The notes: generated by a model from the letters alone, not told the origin. DNA of 25,815 nucleotides from Desulfurococcales archaeon (GCA_021163585.1 JAGGTW010000062.1:1-25815); one strand, 5' to 3'. Positions 1 to 7,970 are shown, numbered from the stretch's first letter. Numbers and translations are program-made.

Positions 1-509
1 CCGATACACCGGACTTCTGGAGAAGAGAGGGCTCTAAGTACCCATCACATGGTGAGATATTTACAGGCGAGCCTGCGTATTTTCACCACATCATGACAGC
101 TGTCAACATGCTGTTTGATGAGCTTGGTCTGAGGCCGAGCGACTTTGACTACGCCGTCTTTCATCAACCTAATGGTAAGTTCCCTCTTCAAGTAGGTAAG
201 AAGCTGGGCTTTCCAAAAGAGAAAATAATACCAGGCACAGTAACTCCATGGATAGGGAACACCTACAATGGCTCAGCACTAATAGGATTAGCGAGGGTTC
301 TGGAGCAAGCTAAACCCGGTGAAAGAATTTTGGTGGCTACGTTCGGTAGTGGTGCGGGCAGTGACGCCTTTAGCATCATAGTTAAGGACTGTATTGAAGA
401 GAAGGCTAAGAAAGGACCTAGAGTTGACGACTTTCTTAAAAGGAAAAAGTATGTAAGTTACTCACACTACGCTAAGTCAAGGAGACTACATATACGCAAT
501 ATAGGGTGA
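1..509 (+). CDS. Hydroxymethylglutaryl-CoA synthase, C-terminal part (cut by window edge)
   Basis: The reading frame is open from base 3, giving the last 168 residues of a protein usually about 350 long. It condenses acetyl-CoA with acetoacetyl-CoA to HMG-CoA, the committed entry to mevalonate and archaeal lipids. Seen: a D-T-P-D-F-W start and T-G-E-P-A-Y-F-H typical of archaeal HMGS, the catalytic-histidine motif FHQPNGKFP (His codon 162-164), then GNTYNGS and a glycine-rich FGSGAGSDAFS near the end, both conserved in the thiolase-fold C-half. The catalytic Cys and Glu lie upstream of the window. The first ATG in the fragment (93) is internal, not a start. The stop overlaps the next start by 4 nt (GTGA), so translation is likely coupled to the thiolase. 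Identification is firm; the N-terminal half is unseen. Confidence 0.95.
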   Translation, partial: DTPDFWRREGSKYPSHGEIFTGEPAYFHHIMTAVNMLFDELGLRPSDFDYAVFHQPNGKFPLQVGKKLGFPKEKIIPGTVTPWIGNTYNGSALIGLARVLEQAKPGERILVATFGSGAGSDAFSIIVKDCIEEKAKKGPRVDDFLKRKKYVSYSHYAKSRRLHIRNIG

Positions 510-1645
510 AGGAATTGAGGAGAGTCTACGTAATAGGTTCAGCACTAACTAAAGTTGGAAGGCATTTCAATAAGGGATACAAGGAACTAGCAAGTGAGGT
601 GATCGATAAAGCCATTAATGAATCAGGTCTTGAGTCAGTAGACCTGGTTATAGTGGCTAACATGCTTTCTGACAGTATACTGGATCAACTAGACATATCA
701 ACGATCCTAATGCAGAACTTAGGTATGACTAAAGTAAAGGCACTGCATATTGAAACAGGCGAGTCAAGCGGCCTCGCCGCACTGGAAGTGGCATGGACGG
801 CCATTAAGTCAGAAACAGCTGAAAAGGTTCTTATTGTAGGAGTCGAGAAAGCCACTGAGTACCCAACTTATAAGATAAATAAAGTATACAGTAAGGTGCT
901 GGACTATGAGACCGAGTCTATACGGAATATAACTCCTCCAGACTATGCTGCATTAATCATGAAGGCATACCTGAGGAAGTACGGGCTCAAAAGAGAAGAC
1001 ATTGCCGAGTGGCCTGTTAAAATGCATGAGAACGCCAGTAGGAATCCCTATGCGCAATTAAACTTCAAAGTAAACCATGAAAAAGTACTTAACAGTATGA
1101 TCATATCTGACCCGATACGCCTGCTGGACACCTTCCCAATAGGTGATGGAGCAGCTGCGATAGTGCTTGCTTCAAGCAAAGAAACAGGAAGCTCGAAGGC
1201 GGAGCCCGTTGAGCTGGTACACACAAGCTCAGCTGTTTCTGTTCAAGTCCATCTACGGGATGACCTGACTAAGTTACCAGCAACGGCTGCAGTAGTATCC
1301 GATCTTAGAATGAAGTTTAATGAAAAAATGATTAACGAGGCAGCTATAGAGCTGCATGATAGCTACAGTATTTACGCGTACTTACTGATCGAAGAACTCG
1401 GCTTAGCTGCTAGAGGTGAGGCACCGAAGATTATTAACGAGCTTGAATTTATTAACGTGAGCGGGGGGCTTAAGGCACGCGGCCACCCGTTCGGTGCCAC
1501 CGGAGTCTACCAGGTGGCTGAGCTACATAAGCTGATGACCAGTGGTCTAGCAGGCAGGAGATTTGATGGAAAATACGCTATAGCTCACTCTATGTCGGGG
1601 CCAGATTACAACGCCAGGATTGCTTTGCTTCAAAGGGTTATTTAA
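506..1645 (+). CDS. Thiolase-family protein of the HMG-CoA operon, lacking the catalytic cysteine
   Basis: A 379-residue thiolase-fold protein with a GTG start that overlaps the HMGS stop. In archaea the HMGS-linked thiolase makes acetoacetyl-CoA from two acetyl-CoA and forms a complex with HMGS and DUF35. Seen: an N-terminal V-I-G motif, the ExHD motif (E282, H284), GHPFGATG (His 327) and an AHSMSG segment (His 361) matching the H-N-x-G motif of SCP-x/archaeal thiolases. However, the nucleophile motif normally reading A-C-A-S-G reads G-E-S-S-G (residues 85-89), so Glu86 (GAG, 761-763) sits in the Cys position, and the whole protein has no cysteine. Both catalytic histidines are kept. Either it is not a Claisen thiolase and serves as a scaffold or a different acyl-CoA enzyme, or another residue substitutes. 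Family certain; activity uncertain. Confidence 0.88.
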   Translation: MKELRRVYVIGSALTKVGRHFNKGYKELASEVIDKAINESGLESVDLVIVANMLSDSILDQLDISTILMQNLGMTKVKALHIETGESSGLAALEVAWTAIKSETAEKVLIVGVEKATEYPTYKINKVYSKVLDYETESIRNITPPDYAALIMKAYLRKYGLKREDIAEWPVKMHENASRNPYAQLNFKVNHEKVLNSMIISDPIRLLDTFPIGDGAAAIVLASSKETGSSKAEPVELVHTSSAVSVQVHLRDDLTKLPATAAVVSDLRMKFNEKMINEAAIELHDSYSIYAYLLIEELGLAARGEAPKIINELEFINVSGGLKARGHPFGATGVYQVAELHKLMTSGLAGRRFDGKYAIAHSMSGPDYNARIALLQRVI

Positions 1646-1655
1646 GGGTGATTAT

Positions 1656-2063
1656 ATGAGGCACTCAATACCTAAGTTCTGGAGAAAGAGAGAAGGATAC
1701 TATCAAATATTACTAACTAGGTGTAAGACATGCGGTAGAATAGCGTACTTTACGTATATTAAGTGCCCTTACTGCGGGTCAGGTGATGTTGAGTTAGTAA
1801 GGTCGAGTGGCAGGGGTGTTGTAGAGGAATACACCATAAGTTACTATAGGATCGAAGGGGCTGAGGAATACCTGCCGAGAATAATAGCATTAATTAAACT
1901 AAGTGAAGGAGTTAAGGTTACTGGTGAGCTAGTTGACGTCGACCCGTCAGAGGTTAGTGAGGGTATGGAAGTAGAGGCAGTGCTGAGGATTCTATCAAGT
2001 GATGACCCGCATGGACTAATATACTATGGACTTAAATTCACACCCATCATTAAGGGTAGTTAG
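1656..2063 (+). CDS. DUF35 zinc-ribbon/OB-fold protein of the HMG-CoA operon
   Basis: A 135-residue protein with a rubredoxin-like zinc ribbon (Cys23, Cys26, Cys37, Cys40: CKTC and CPYC) followed by an OB-fold with short beta strands. This is the DUF35 (YbaK-unrelated, ChsH2-type) architecture. In the characterised archaeal complex DUF35 bridges thiolase and HMGS and helps hold the shared CoA-binding site; that role is known for the family and inferred here. The ATG at 1656 is chosen because GGGTGAT lies just upstream (1646-1652) and it begins 10 nt after the thiolase stop. An upstream in-frame start at 1620 would overlap the thiolase and add a 12-residue tail unlike the family. It closes the three-gene operon. 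Confidence 0.9.
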   Translation: MRHSIPKFWRKREGYYQILLTRCKTCGRIAYFTYIKCPYCGSGDVELVRSSGRGVVEEYTISYYRIEGAEEYLPRIIALIKLSEGVKVTGELVDVDPSEVSEGMEVEAVLRILSSDDPHGLIYYGLKFTPIIKGS

Positions 2064-2078
2064 AAGTGAATAAAACAA

Positions 2079-2086
2079 TTTAAACT
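2079..2086 (+). promoter_or_regulatory. Probable TATA box for the aminotransferase
   Basis: The A/T run TTTAAACT lies about 34 nt before the ATG at 2117 in the 53-nt gap after the DUF35 gene. The spacing fits an archaeal box A with a very short leader. Inferred from position and composition only. Confidence 0.4.
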
Positions 2087-2116
2087 TACTTACACGACAA
2101 ACAAAAATATTATCTG

Positions 2117-3361
2117 ATGTTCTTTATTGTAACGGGTGCATATACCCTGATAAATTACCAAGAGTTCCTAGCTCAGAGAACTGAATTAATGAGAGCATCG
2201 GAAATAAGAGAGATCCTTAAAATAACTGAAGGTAAGAAGATCATTAGCTTAGCCGGAGGGCTTCCAGACCCTCAGGTCTTTCCTAAAAGTGAATTAGCTG
2301 AGGTGACTAGAGAAATAATTAAAGAGAAGGGTGATAGAGCGCTTCAGTATTCGCCAACGAAGGGAGTAGCTGACCTACGTGATGCCTTACTAAATTACAT
2401 GAAGAAGCACGGCATTTCTGTTGGTAGTAATGACGACATCATTATAACTACAGGTTCACAGCAGGCTCTGGACATCATCGGCAGGGTACTAATTAACCCT
2501 CAAGATGTAGTCGTCGTTGAATTACCTACCTACTTAGCGGCTCTAAATGCGTTTAGACTTTATAGGCCCTCGCTGGTTGGGGTACCAATAGACGACGATG
2601 GAATGAAAACTGATGTTCTTGAGGAGAAGGTCAGGAAATTAGCTGGAGAAGGTAAGAAAGTGAAACTGATCTACACGATACCTGTTGCCCATAACCCAGC
2701 CGGAGTTACTTTAAGTATAGAGCGTAAAAAACACTTGCTGGAGATAGCCTCAGAACATGACATATTAGTGATTGAGGACGACCCTTACTCACACTTTGTG
2801 TATGAAGAGAATGTAGATGTCACACCACTTAAGACTCTGGACAGTGAAGGCAGGGTAGTATACCTCAGTACCCTGAGTAAAATATTAGCACCGGGATTGA
2901 GAATAGGGTGGATCGCAGGCAATAAGGAGCTGGTAGAGGCATTTGAAAGAGCTAAACAGAGCTTAGATCTGCACACGTCAACATTGTGCCAATACGTAGC
3001 GGCTGAGGCCATTAAGAGGGGTCTCGTAGATAGGACTGTTGAGAAAGCCAAAGTCGTATATAGAGAAAAAAGGAATGTAATGCTTTCATCTCTAGATAAA
3101 TACATGGTAAAAGGTGCGTGGTGGTCTAAACCCATAGGCGGACTCTTCCTAATGCTCCGACTACCTAGTGATAAAGTAGACACCAAGGAACTCCTGCCTG
3201 AGGCCGTACAGTCCGGCGTAGCATACGTGCCTGGAGCAGCTTTTTATGCCGATGGCTCAGGCAGGAACACTATGAGGCTTAACTTCAGTTTCCCCAAGCC
3301 TGAAGAGATAGAGGCAGGAATTAGAATCCTGTCTGAATTAATAAGGAAGAAGCTGAGCTAG
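2117..3361 (+). CDS. PLP-dependent class I aminotransferase, LysN/2-aminoadipate type
   Basis: A 414-residue fold-type I aminotransferase. Seen: LAGGLPDP (46-52), QYSPTKG (77-83), AHNPAGV with Asn193, the EDDPY motif with Asp221 and Tyr224 for the PLP ring and phenol contact, the Schiff-base Lys255 in STLSKILAPG, and Arg262 of the phosphate pocket. The G-x-P-D-P-x-x-F-P start and length match the LysN/kynurenine-aminotransferase II group, which uses 2-oxoglutarate and aminoadipate, branched-chain or aromatic amino acids. The true substrate cannot be read from the sequence. The ATG at 2117 gives about 12 residues more than usual, but no ATG or GTG lies between it and the first conserved residues. 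Transcribed alone from a TATA-like site at 2079; convergent with the next gene. Confidence 0.9.
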   Translation: MFFIVTGAYTLINYQEFLAQRTELMRASEIREILKITEGKKIISLAGGLPDPQVFPKSELAEVTREIIKEKGDRALQYSPTKGVADLRDALLNYMKKHGISVGSNDDIIITTGSQQALDIIGRVLINPQDVVVVELPTYLAALNAFRLYRPSLVGVPIDDDGMKTDVLEEKVRKLAGEGKKVKLIYTIPVAHNPAGVTLSIERKKHLLEIASEHDILVIEDDPYSHFVYEENVDVTPLKTLDSEGRVVYLSTLSKILAPGLRIGWIAGNKELVEAFERAKQSLDLHTSTLCQYVAAEAIKRGLVDRTVEKAKVVYREKRNVMLSSLDKYMVKGAWWSKPIGGLFLMLRLPSDKVDTKELLPEAVQSGVAYVPGAAFYADGSGRNTMRLNFSFPKPEEIEAGIRILSELIRKKLS

Positions 3362-3387
3362 AAGTACATAAGGTGAAATTATTATTT

Positions 3388-4275
3388 TTATGACTCTTTT
3401 TCCATTGTATACACTATGCGGCCGTAGTACCTAACTAGCACGGGTATTTCATCCAGGTGCTTCAATATAGCGTAAGCATTTTTCCTCAGCTTGTCAGGTA
3501 TTTCACTAAGGGCAGTCTTCCCCACCGCTATATTCCCTAGTTGGGGTCTTACTACGTGGAAATTCCGTGGGAAGCCAGAGTAGCTCAGAAGCACTTTAGG
3601 CTGCGTGGGCGGAAAGACCAGAACTCCATCCTCATTAAGAACTTTTAATACCTGAAGGGTTGAATAGATGCTCAATGGCTCAACAACTACAACATCATAT
3701 TTATTAGCTACATTATCAAGCATCATTACATCAACACCCAGTGAAGCTATATCGTCATATAGTGCTCTCTCAATACATGCAACAGTAACTTCACACTCAT
3801 TCTTTAAGTAGCGAGCTGTTACGTATCCGCTGAACCCGCACCCAACAACAAGTGTTCTCTTACCTCTAGCAACCTGTAGTATGTCATCTAAGAAAGAAAA
3901 TTCAATCCATAAGGGAAGCTCTGGCCTTAAGTCATTCTTACTCACCTTCACCAAGCATTCCTTAGGGAGCGCAGCATATTCAGCTAGTAGGCCGTCATAG
4001 TCTATGCCAACAATACCGTCCCTACAGTACGGTATGACCGCATACACTTCACCTGGTCTAATATCGTCTGCTTCGACACCCGACTCGATCACTCTGATCA
4101 CACCTAGGCTACCAGCAACCCTATTAGGCTCTATCGGATGTAGTCCAAGCATTATAGACCTATCTATCGGACCGAACATTCCATAGAGAACTTTTCCTAG
4201 AACCCAGTTCTTAGGTACAGGAGGGACTGGTACCTCTTTGGGCGTTACGTTTTGCTCCCAAACAAGAGCCCTCAC
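3388..4275 (-). CDS. Zinc-less alcohol dehydrogenase-like (MDR fold) protein
   Basis: A 295-residue protein with a GroES-like N-terminal half (about 1-110, including PGEVYAVIPYC and DGLLAEYAALP, equivalent to the GDRV and GGFAEY segments of MDR enzymes) and a Rossmann half opening with VVGCGFSGYVTARYL (143-157). The catalytic-zinc C-G-x-D motif is replaced by F-G-P-I-D (34-38), and the four-cysteine structural-zinc loop is absent. It is also about 50 residues shorter than typical zinc alcohol dehydrogenases. It may be an NAD(P)-dependent quinone-reductase-like enzyme or a non-catalytic relative; the substrate is unknown. GTG start at 4275, behind a TATA-like run at 4308-4320 read on the minus strand. 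Divergent from the next gene. Confidence 0.72.
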   Translation of the reverse strand: MRALVWEQNVTPKEVPVPPVPKNWVLGKVLYGMFGPIDRSIMLGLHPIEPNRVAGSLGVIRVIESGVEADDIRPGEVYAVIPYCRDGIVGIDYDGLLAEYAALPKECLVKVSKNDLRPELPLWIEFSFLDDILQVARGKRTLVVGCGFSGYVTARYLKNECEVTVACIERALYDDIASLGVDVMMLDNVANKYDVVVVEPLSIYSTLQVLKVLNEDGVLVFPPTQPKVLLSYSGFPRNFHVVRPQLGNIAVGKTALSEIPDKLRKNAYAILKHLDEIPVLVRYYGRIVYTMEKES

Positions 4276-4288
4276 AAATCTCCCTAGA

Positions 4289-4320
4289 TACTATATTAGC
4301 TCTCTGATAAAATACTTAAA
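4289..4320. promoter_or_regulatory. Bidirectional promoter region between divergent genes
   Basis: Two A/T boxes sit in a 45-nt gap. ACTATATTA (4290-4298) is about 26 nt before the plus-strand GTG at 4321, consistent with a leaderless mRNA. TTTAAGTATTTTAT on the minus strand (4307-4320) is placed for the gene starting at 4275. Only position and composition support this. Confidence 0.4.
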
Positions 4321-4701
4321 GTGGGTATTTCAGGTGTGGAAGAAGAAAGGCCTATGCTGGCTACAGGGAAGATAGTACAGGATTACAGACCGCTAATTAA
4401 GTACTTAGAGTTAATCAGTGAAGATGAGAGAGCTAAGGTCTTACCCAAGAGCTCGGATATCGAGATGGTGCGCGCACTCGTCGAGCAGGGTTATGTAGTA
4501 CTGGAGGAGATACTCGGTCAGATTATTCAAGTTGTAAAGGACAGGTTTGACCCGACTCTATCATGTAGGGTTGTTGAAGAAGTACTAGGGCTTGAACTCG
4601 AAGAGAATGAAGCAGTTAATTACTTAGCAAAGCTATTGGCAGGATGGATAATTGAAATTGCTGAACGGTTGGGGGTCATTAACCTTAAGGCAGGTTGGTG
4701 A
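4321..4701 (+). CDS. Hypothetical small helical protein
   Basis: 126 residues, not recognised. It is acidic and predicted mostly alpha-helical, with Leu/Ile-rich amphipathic stretches at about 24-34, 45-75 and 95-119, no cysteine motif beyond a lone Cys, no signal peptide and no membrane segment. The GTG at 4321 is 26 nt downstream of a TATA-like box, fitting a leaderless transcript; the ATG at 4354 is an alternative start. It stands alone, divergent from the MDR-like gene and convergent with the next gene. The protein-like composition and promoter spacing make it a likely real gene, but I assign no function. Confidence 0.65.
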   Translation: MGISGVEEERPMLATGKIVQDYRPLIKYLELISEDERAKVLPKSSDIEMVRALVEQGYVVLEEILGQIIQVVKDRFDPTLSCRVVEEVLGLELEENEAVNYLAKLLAGWIIEIAERLGVINLKAGW

Positions 4702-4771
4702 AGCAGTACTTCGGCAATAGATCTACCTGATTTTGAGGCAGGTCTGCAATTCGTACTTAATATAAGGTTAA

Positions 4772-5500
4772 CTAAATCTTAACTATGCCGGAAGCCACCA
4801 TCGCTTTGAGCAGATTAAGAGATACCTCGCTACTTATGTTGCTTAGTTGCTCACCATTAAGTATAACCTTTATCTCTCTTACTGAACCTCCTCGTTTAAT
4901 TATCATGAACTTTAACTTGTTGTCGGAAAGTATCTTAGTTAGCTCCTCTCCACTAATTACTCCTGTACTTAACCCATGACTCAGAAGTACTAGAGCTCGT
5001 TCCATTCCCTCCCGACACAGGGGCTCCTTCAATGCTTTAGAAATAAAGGTATGGAGAAAACTCCTGCTTACAGTGGGCAACTTACTTACAAGGTCACCTA
5101 GTACGACTACATCAATACATTCTAGTCCCTCCATTAAGCTACCTAAAACCTCCTCAGGCACCTCATATCCGTTTCTAATTATAAAATCCATGACCTTACG
5201 CTTCCCCACAAGGAGTTCAACAGCCTTCAAAAGTATTTCCCTGTATGTCTTCGGCAAGTCATTAAGTAACTTAATTACGGCATCCAGGGTTTTGTCGGGT
5301 GACTTGCTCACCGACATTCCAATAACATTCATTAAAGAGAGCATGTTTTTTGTTCTGCTAACATAAAATACAGCTCTCCTAATCATCATGTACAGAGTCT
5401 TCGGGTTCCTACTGGCATACTCAGTGCACTTACTAAGCTTATTTAAGTCGCTAAATACTTCATCGGACACGCACTTTCTACTCCTAAATAAGTTTAGCAT
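4772..5500 (-). CDS. Hypothetical helical-repeat-like protein
   Basis: A 242-residue protein of unknown family. It is dominated by alpha-helical, leucine-rich segments of similar spacing (LNDLPKTYREILLKAVELL, then LGSLMEGLECIDVVVLGDLV, then SFLHTFISKALKEP), which suggests a HEAT/ARM-like solenoid, though no repeat consensus is clear. The last ~50 residues look like mixed alpha/beta with a short basic strand (IIKRGGSVREIKVIL). The ATG at 5500 is chosen over an in-frame GTG at 5524 because GGTGGG precedes it and a TATA-like box at 5533-5542 would put transcription start near 5511, downstream of the GTG. Soluble, no signal peptide. Convergent with the preceding small gene. Confidence 0.68.
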   Translation of the reverse strand: MLNLFRSRKCVSDEVFSDLNKLSKCTEYASRNPKTLYMMIRRAVFYVSRTKNMLSLMNVIGMSVSKSPDKTLDAVIKLLNDLPKTYREILLKAVELLVGKRKVMDFIIRNGYEVPEEVLGSLMEGLECIDVVVLGDLVSKLPTVSRSFLHTFISKALKEPLCREGMERALVLLSHGLSTGVISGEELTKILSDNKLKFMIIKRGGSVREIKVILNGEQLSNISSEVSLNLLKAMVASGIVKI

Positions 5501-5532
5501 TAGCCCACCATTGCAGTACTCCACGTATGTTT

Positions 5533-5542
5533 ACTTTAAAAA
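5533..5542 (-). promoter_or_regulatory. Probable TATA box for the helical hypothetical gene
   Basis: TTTTTAAAGT on the minus strand, about 26 nt before an expected transcription start near 5511 and 37 nt before the ATG at 5500. It decides between the two candidate starts. Confidence 0.42.
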
Positions 5543-5601
5543 ACGGAGTCACATCAGTGTGAAATACCGCATAAGTACCTCTTAGGCATCTTAGAGTAAC
5601 A

Positions 5602-7188
5602 TCAGCGAGCGTGCCCGGGAATTATTTGAAGGAATGCTGATGCCTCACGTTCGATAACGTCCTCAAGTCCTAAAACAACTTTACTCCATGGGAACTCGTA
5701 ATTTAAGCTCTTGTACTTAAAAACATATGAGAAGTCGTAGTCAACTTCCCTAATTACTGTTTTGAGAGATGCTAATCTCCCGCCTTTCAGTGCCCACGCT
5801 ATCAGTAACTTACTAATGTCCCTGCCAGCAAGTCCTATAAGTGCCTGTGCGAATGCCCACCTCCAGCCGTAAACATTAACTCTAACCCCTAGTGGATTCA
5901 GCGTGTTTCTTAAGAAGGTAATTTTTTGTTCGTACCCACTCTTACTAATTAACGGGAAGTACTGGAACGGTGTATGCGCCTTCGGTATTAGTGGATTAAT
6001 AGTCACTCTGATCTGCTCCCTCCTAGCCGGTCTGGCATGTGATATTATGTTGCGTATGAATTCAACTATTTTCTCTTCGGGACGTTCCTCACCTGGTATG
6101 CCAAGCATAAAGTACAGTTTAAGGTTGAGCTTCTTCTCTATAACGTATGTGCAAAGATCCAAAAGATCTTCTAGTTTGAAACACTTATGAAGCCTGCATG
6201 ACAGTTCTGGGCAAGGTGTTTCAGGTGCTACTGTCACTGTTCTCTGACCTCCTAAGGCGATCAGGTCTACCTTTTTTCTACTCAATGTATCGAATCTTAT
6301 TGACGGGAGAGAAAAACCGTAATTATTGCTATGAAGCCACTCAAGCAACTCAACCGAATTAGGGTGGTCGAAGAAAGAAAGCGAGTAAAGCACGGTCCTG
6401 CGTACTCTAAGATTTGATGTACCCTCTTCAATAAGTCTCTTTAACTTACCCATACTCCTATGGCGAGGTGGGTGAGAAATATAGGACTCCAAGCAGAATG
6501 GGCACAGCCACTTACACCCTCTCGAGGACTCTACGTAAAACCCATCACCATATACTGGCTGAATAGTTTCCGACCTTATCTGATATGTGGGAAAGAATGC
6601 ATCGTCTAAATTGCCTATAATGGATTTTCTTACGACATCGCCTCCCCCGTTCCCTAGGTATATACCATCCCTGATATTACTAAGGTTCATTAGCACACAT
6701 TGTTTATCGCCATTACACGCCTCAATAATATCAGTTAGTGTCCTAAGGAAAGCCTCACCGTCCCCGATGAAGACAGCGTCTACTAAGTCAATTACGGGTT
6801 CCGGATTAGCCATGAGTGCAGGCCCGCCAGCTATTAATATGGGTCCTTTGATGCGCTTCTTTTTAAGAGGATTAATTCTATTGTCAATTAAGAATTTTAT
6901 GAAGTTGATTATGTCGAGCTCGAAAGCCACAGTAACTAGTGCTATATCGAACCTGCTAAGAGGTAGCCCCGTCACAGCCCCTTCATATACGTTATCAAAT
7001 GTGAATCTGTCTACCAGTACCTTGTTGACGTCCAGTCTATTGTATATGTAGTAGTAGGCTATGTGGGTGAATAGGTTCGTTATTGATGCCTGGTATGTAC
7101 TCGGGTGGACTAAAGCCACCTTAACTACAGGGCGTGTTCTCCCCGGAATAAATACGTTATACTCGTTAAATCGTCCTACACCACCCAA
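5602..7188 (-). CDS. B12-binding-domain radical SAM protein
   Basis: A 528-residue two-domain enzyme. Residues about 20-160 form a cobalamin-binding-like Rossmann domain with GGPALMANPEPVIDLVD and FIGDGE (121-144). The radical SAM core starts at the CX3CX2C cluster motif (Cys225, Cys229, Cys232), which binds a [4Fe-4S] cluster and S-adenosylmethionine, followed by TVAPETPC (318-326), YFMLGIPGEE (359-368) and INPLIPKAHTPFQ (397-409), all typical of the YgiQ/Elp3-like uncharacterised radical SAM group. The domain lacks the D-x-H-x-x-G cobalamin motif, so actual B12 use is uncertain. TTG start at 7188 with AGGGGC upstream. It lies 39 nt after the HTH/zinc-finger gene on the same strand, so the two are probably co-transcribed. 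Reaction unknown. Confidence 0.86.
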   Translation of the reverse strand: MGGVGRFNEYNVFIPGRTRPVVKVALVHPSTYQASITNLFTHIAYYYIYNRLDVNKVLVDRFTFDNVYEGAVTGLPLSRFDIALVTVAFELDIINFIKFLIDNRINPLKKKRIKGPILIAGGPALMANPEPVIDLVDAVFIGDGEAFLRTLTDIIEACNGDKQCVLMNLSNIRDGIYLGNGGGDVVRKSIIGNLDDAFFPTYQIRSETIQPVYGDGFYVESSRGCKWLCPFCLESYISHPPRHRSMGKLKRLIEEGTSNLRVRRTVLYSLSFFDHPNSVELLEWLHSNNYGFSLPSIRFDTLSRKKVDLIALGGQRTVTVAPETPCPELSCRLHKCFKLEDLLDLCTYVIEKKLNLKLYFMLGIPGEERPEEKIVEFIRNIISHARPARREQIRVTINPLIPKAHTPFQYFPLISKSGYEQKITFLRNTLNPLGVRVNVYGWRWAFAQALIGLAGRDISKLLIAWALKGGRLASLKTVIREVDYDFSYVFKYKSLNYEFPWSKVVLGLEDVIEREASAFLQIIPGHAR

Positions 7189-7227
7189 GTAATGCCCCTA
7201 AGTCTTAGGTTGTAGGCACCAGTAGTA

Positions 7228-7638
7228 TTAAACTTGACTATGTCTCCTGACTTTAAGCACTATCTGCTCAACAATGCTATTAACAACGTCCCTGTGTCTC
7301 CTCCTTATATGGTGCTCAACATTCTCGCTCTTTAGGTGGGCATCGCAAAGCAGACATATGTACGTATTACCTATTCTCAAAATTATTGGATCAATGCCTA
7401 AGATGTAGGGAAGCACAGCCTTAACTACAGCAGTAGCTGCTGCGTGAGACCTTGCCTTATCAATTATTCTTTGGATGTAACCCCTTACCCTGAACTTCGA
7501 TATCTTGTACTTGTACCCTATCGTGCTTGGTGAGAGCCCATCAATTAGGTACTCCTTGATAGCAAGTATTGTCAGTGTGTCGCCAGCGAGTTTCTTGATC
7601 ACTAAGTATTTAGTAATTGCTGTGACAGCATCCTCCAT
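7228..7638 (-). CDS. HTH plus C2H2-type zinc-finger protein, probable DNA-binding regulator
   Basis: 136 residues. The N-terminal half has a helix-turn-helix-like segment (about 21-62, with DGLSPSTIGYKYKISKFRV) resembling sigma-region-4/LuxR-type recognition helices. The C-terminal half has a C2H2-type finger: Cys95, Cys98, His110 and His115 in YICLLC...HHIRRRH, then a basic tail. Small proteins combining an HTH and a C2H2 finger occur in crenarchaea and their viruses; the target is unknown. ATG start at 7638 with AGGGAC upstream and a TATA-like box at 7673-7683. It leads a probable two-gene unit with the radical SAM gene and is divergent from a second unit whose second gene carries a similar Y-I-C-x-L-C finger. 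Confidence 0.72.
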   Translation of the reverse strand: MEDAVTAITKYLVIKKLAGDTLTILAIKEYLIDGLSPSTIGYKYKISKFRVRGYIQRIIDKARSHAAATAVVKAVLPYILGIDPIILRIGNTYICLLCDAHLKSENVEHHIRRRHRDVVNSIVEQIVLKVRRHSQV

Positions 7639-7672
7639 AAGTAGTCCCTAACTAAAGTGTTGGGTGGGTCAA

Positions 7673-7683
7673 ATACTTAAAAA
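7673..7683 (-). promoter_or_regulatory. Probable TATA box for the HTH/zinc-finger gene
   Basis: TTTTTAAGTAT on the minus strand, about 40 nt from the ATG at 7638, placing transcription start near 7652 and leaving a 14-nt leader with a GGGA Shine-Dalgarno-like run. Confidence 0.42.
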
Positions 7684-7841
7684 AGTAAGGACATATTTGA
7701 CCACTAGTGTATGAAGAGGGTGTGTTGCACTTACTACTTAGATATGACTATGAATTTTAGGCTTGTTCAGGCTTTCTACTTTTAGACATGATAAGCACCT
7801 CGCAGTTATTGAATGTTGTCTTAATTCTCACGTGGACTGAC

Positions 7842-7877
7842 CTATACCTATAGCAAAGCACCGCAACGTAGGTATAG
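7842..7877. repeat. 9-bp perfect inverted repeat in the divergent intergenic region
   Basis: Left arm CTATACCTA (7842-7850) and right arm TAGGTATAG (7869-7877) separated by 18 nt. The left arm also contains a CCTATA direct duplication (7841-7852). It could be an operator for the adjacent ribbon-helix-helix or HTH protein, or a hairpin in an unannotated RNA; position alone does not decide. Confidence 0.45.
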
Positions 7878-7970
7878 TTAGTTCTCTAAGGAAATGACAT
7901 TACTGAAATAAGTGGGTAAATTAAGGCACTTTATTAAAGATATGGTTCAGCTGGAAAGCACATTCTTTCG

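Noticed and set aside
1..92. Treating ATG at 93 as the start of the first gene
   Set aside because: The frame is open from base 3 and the upstream residues match the conserved HMGS core, so 93 is internal.
2785..3186. 133-residue minus-strand ORF in the aminotransferase
   Set aside because: Fully inside a strong aminotransferase gene; no start signal or motif.
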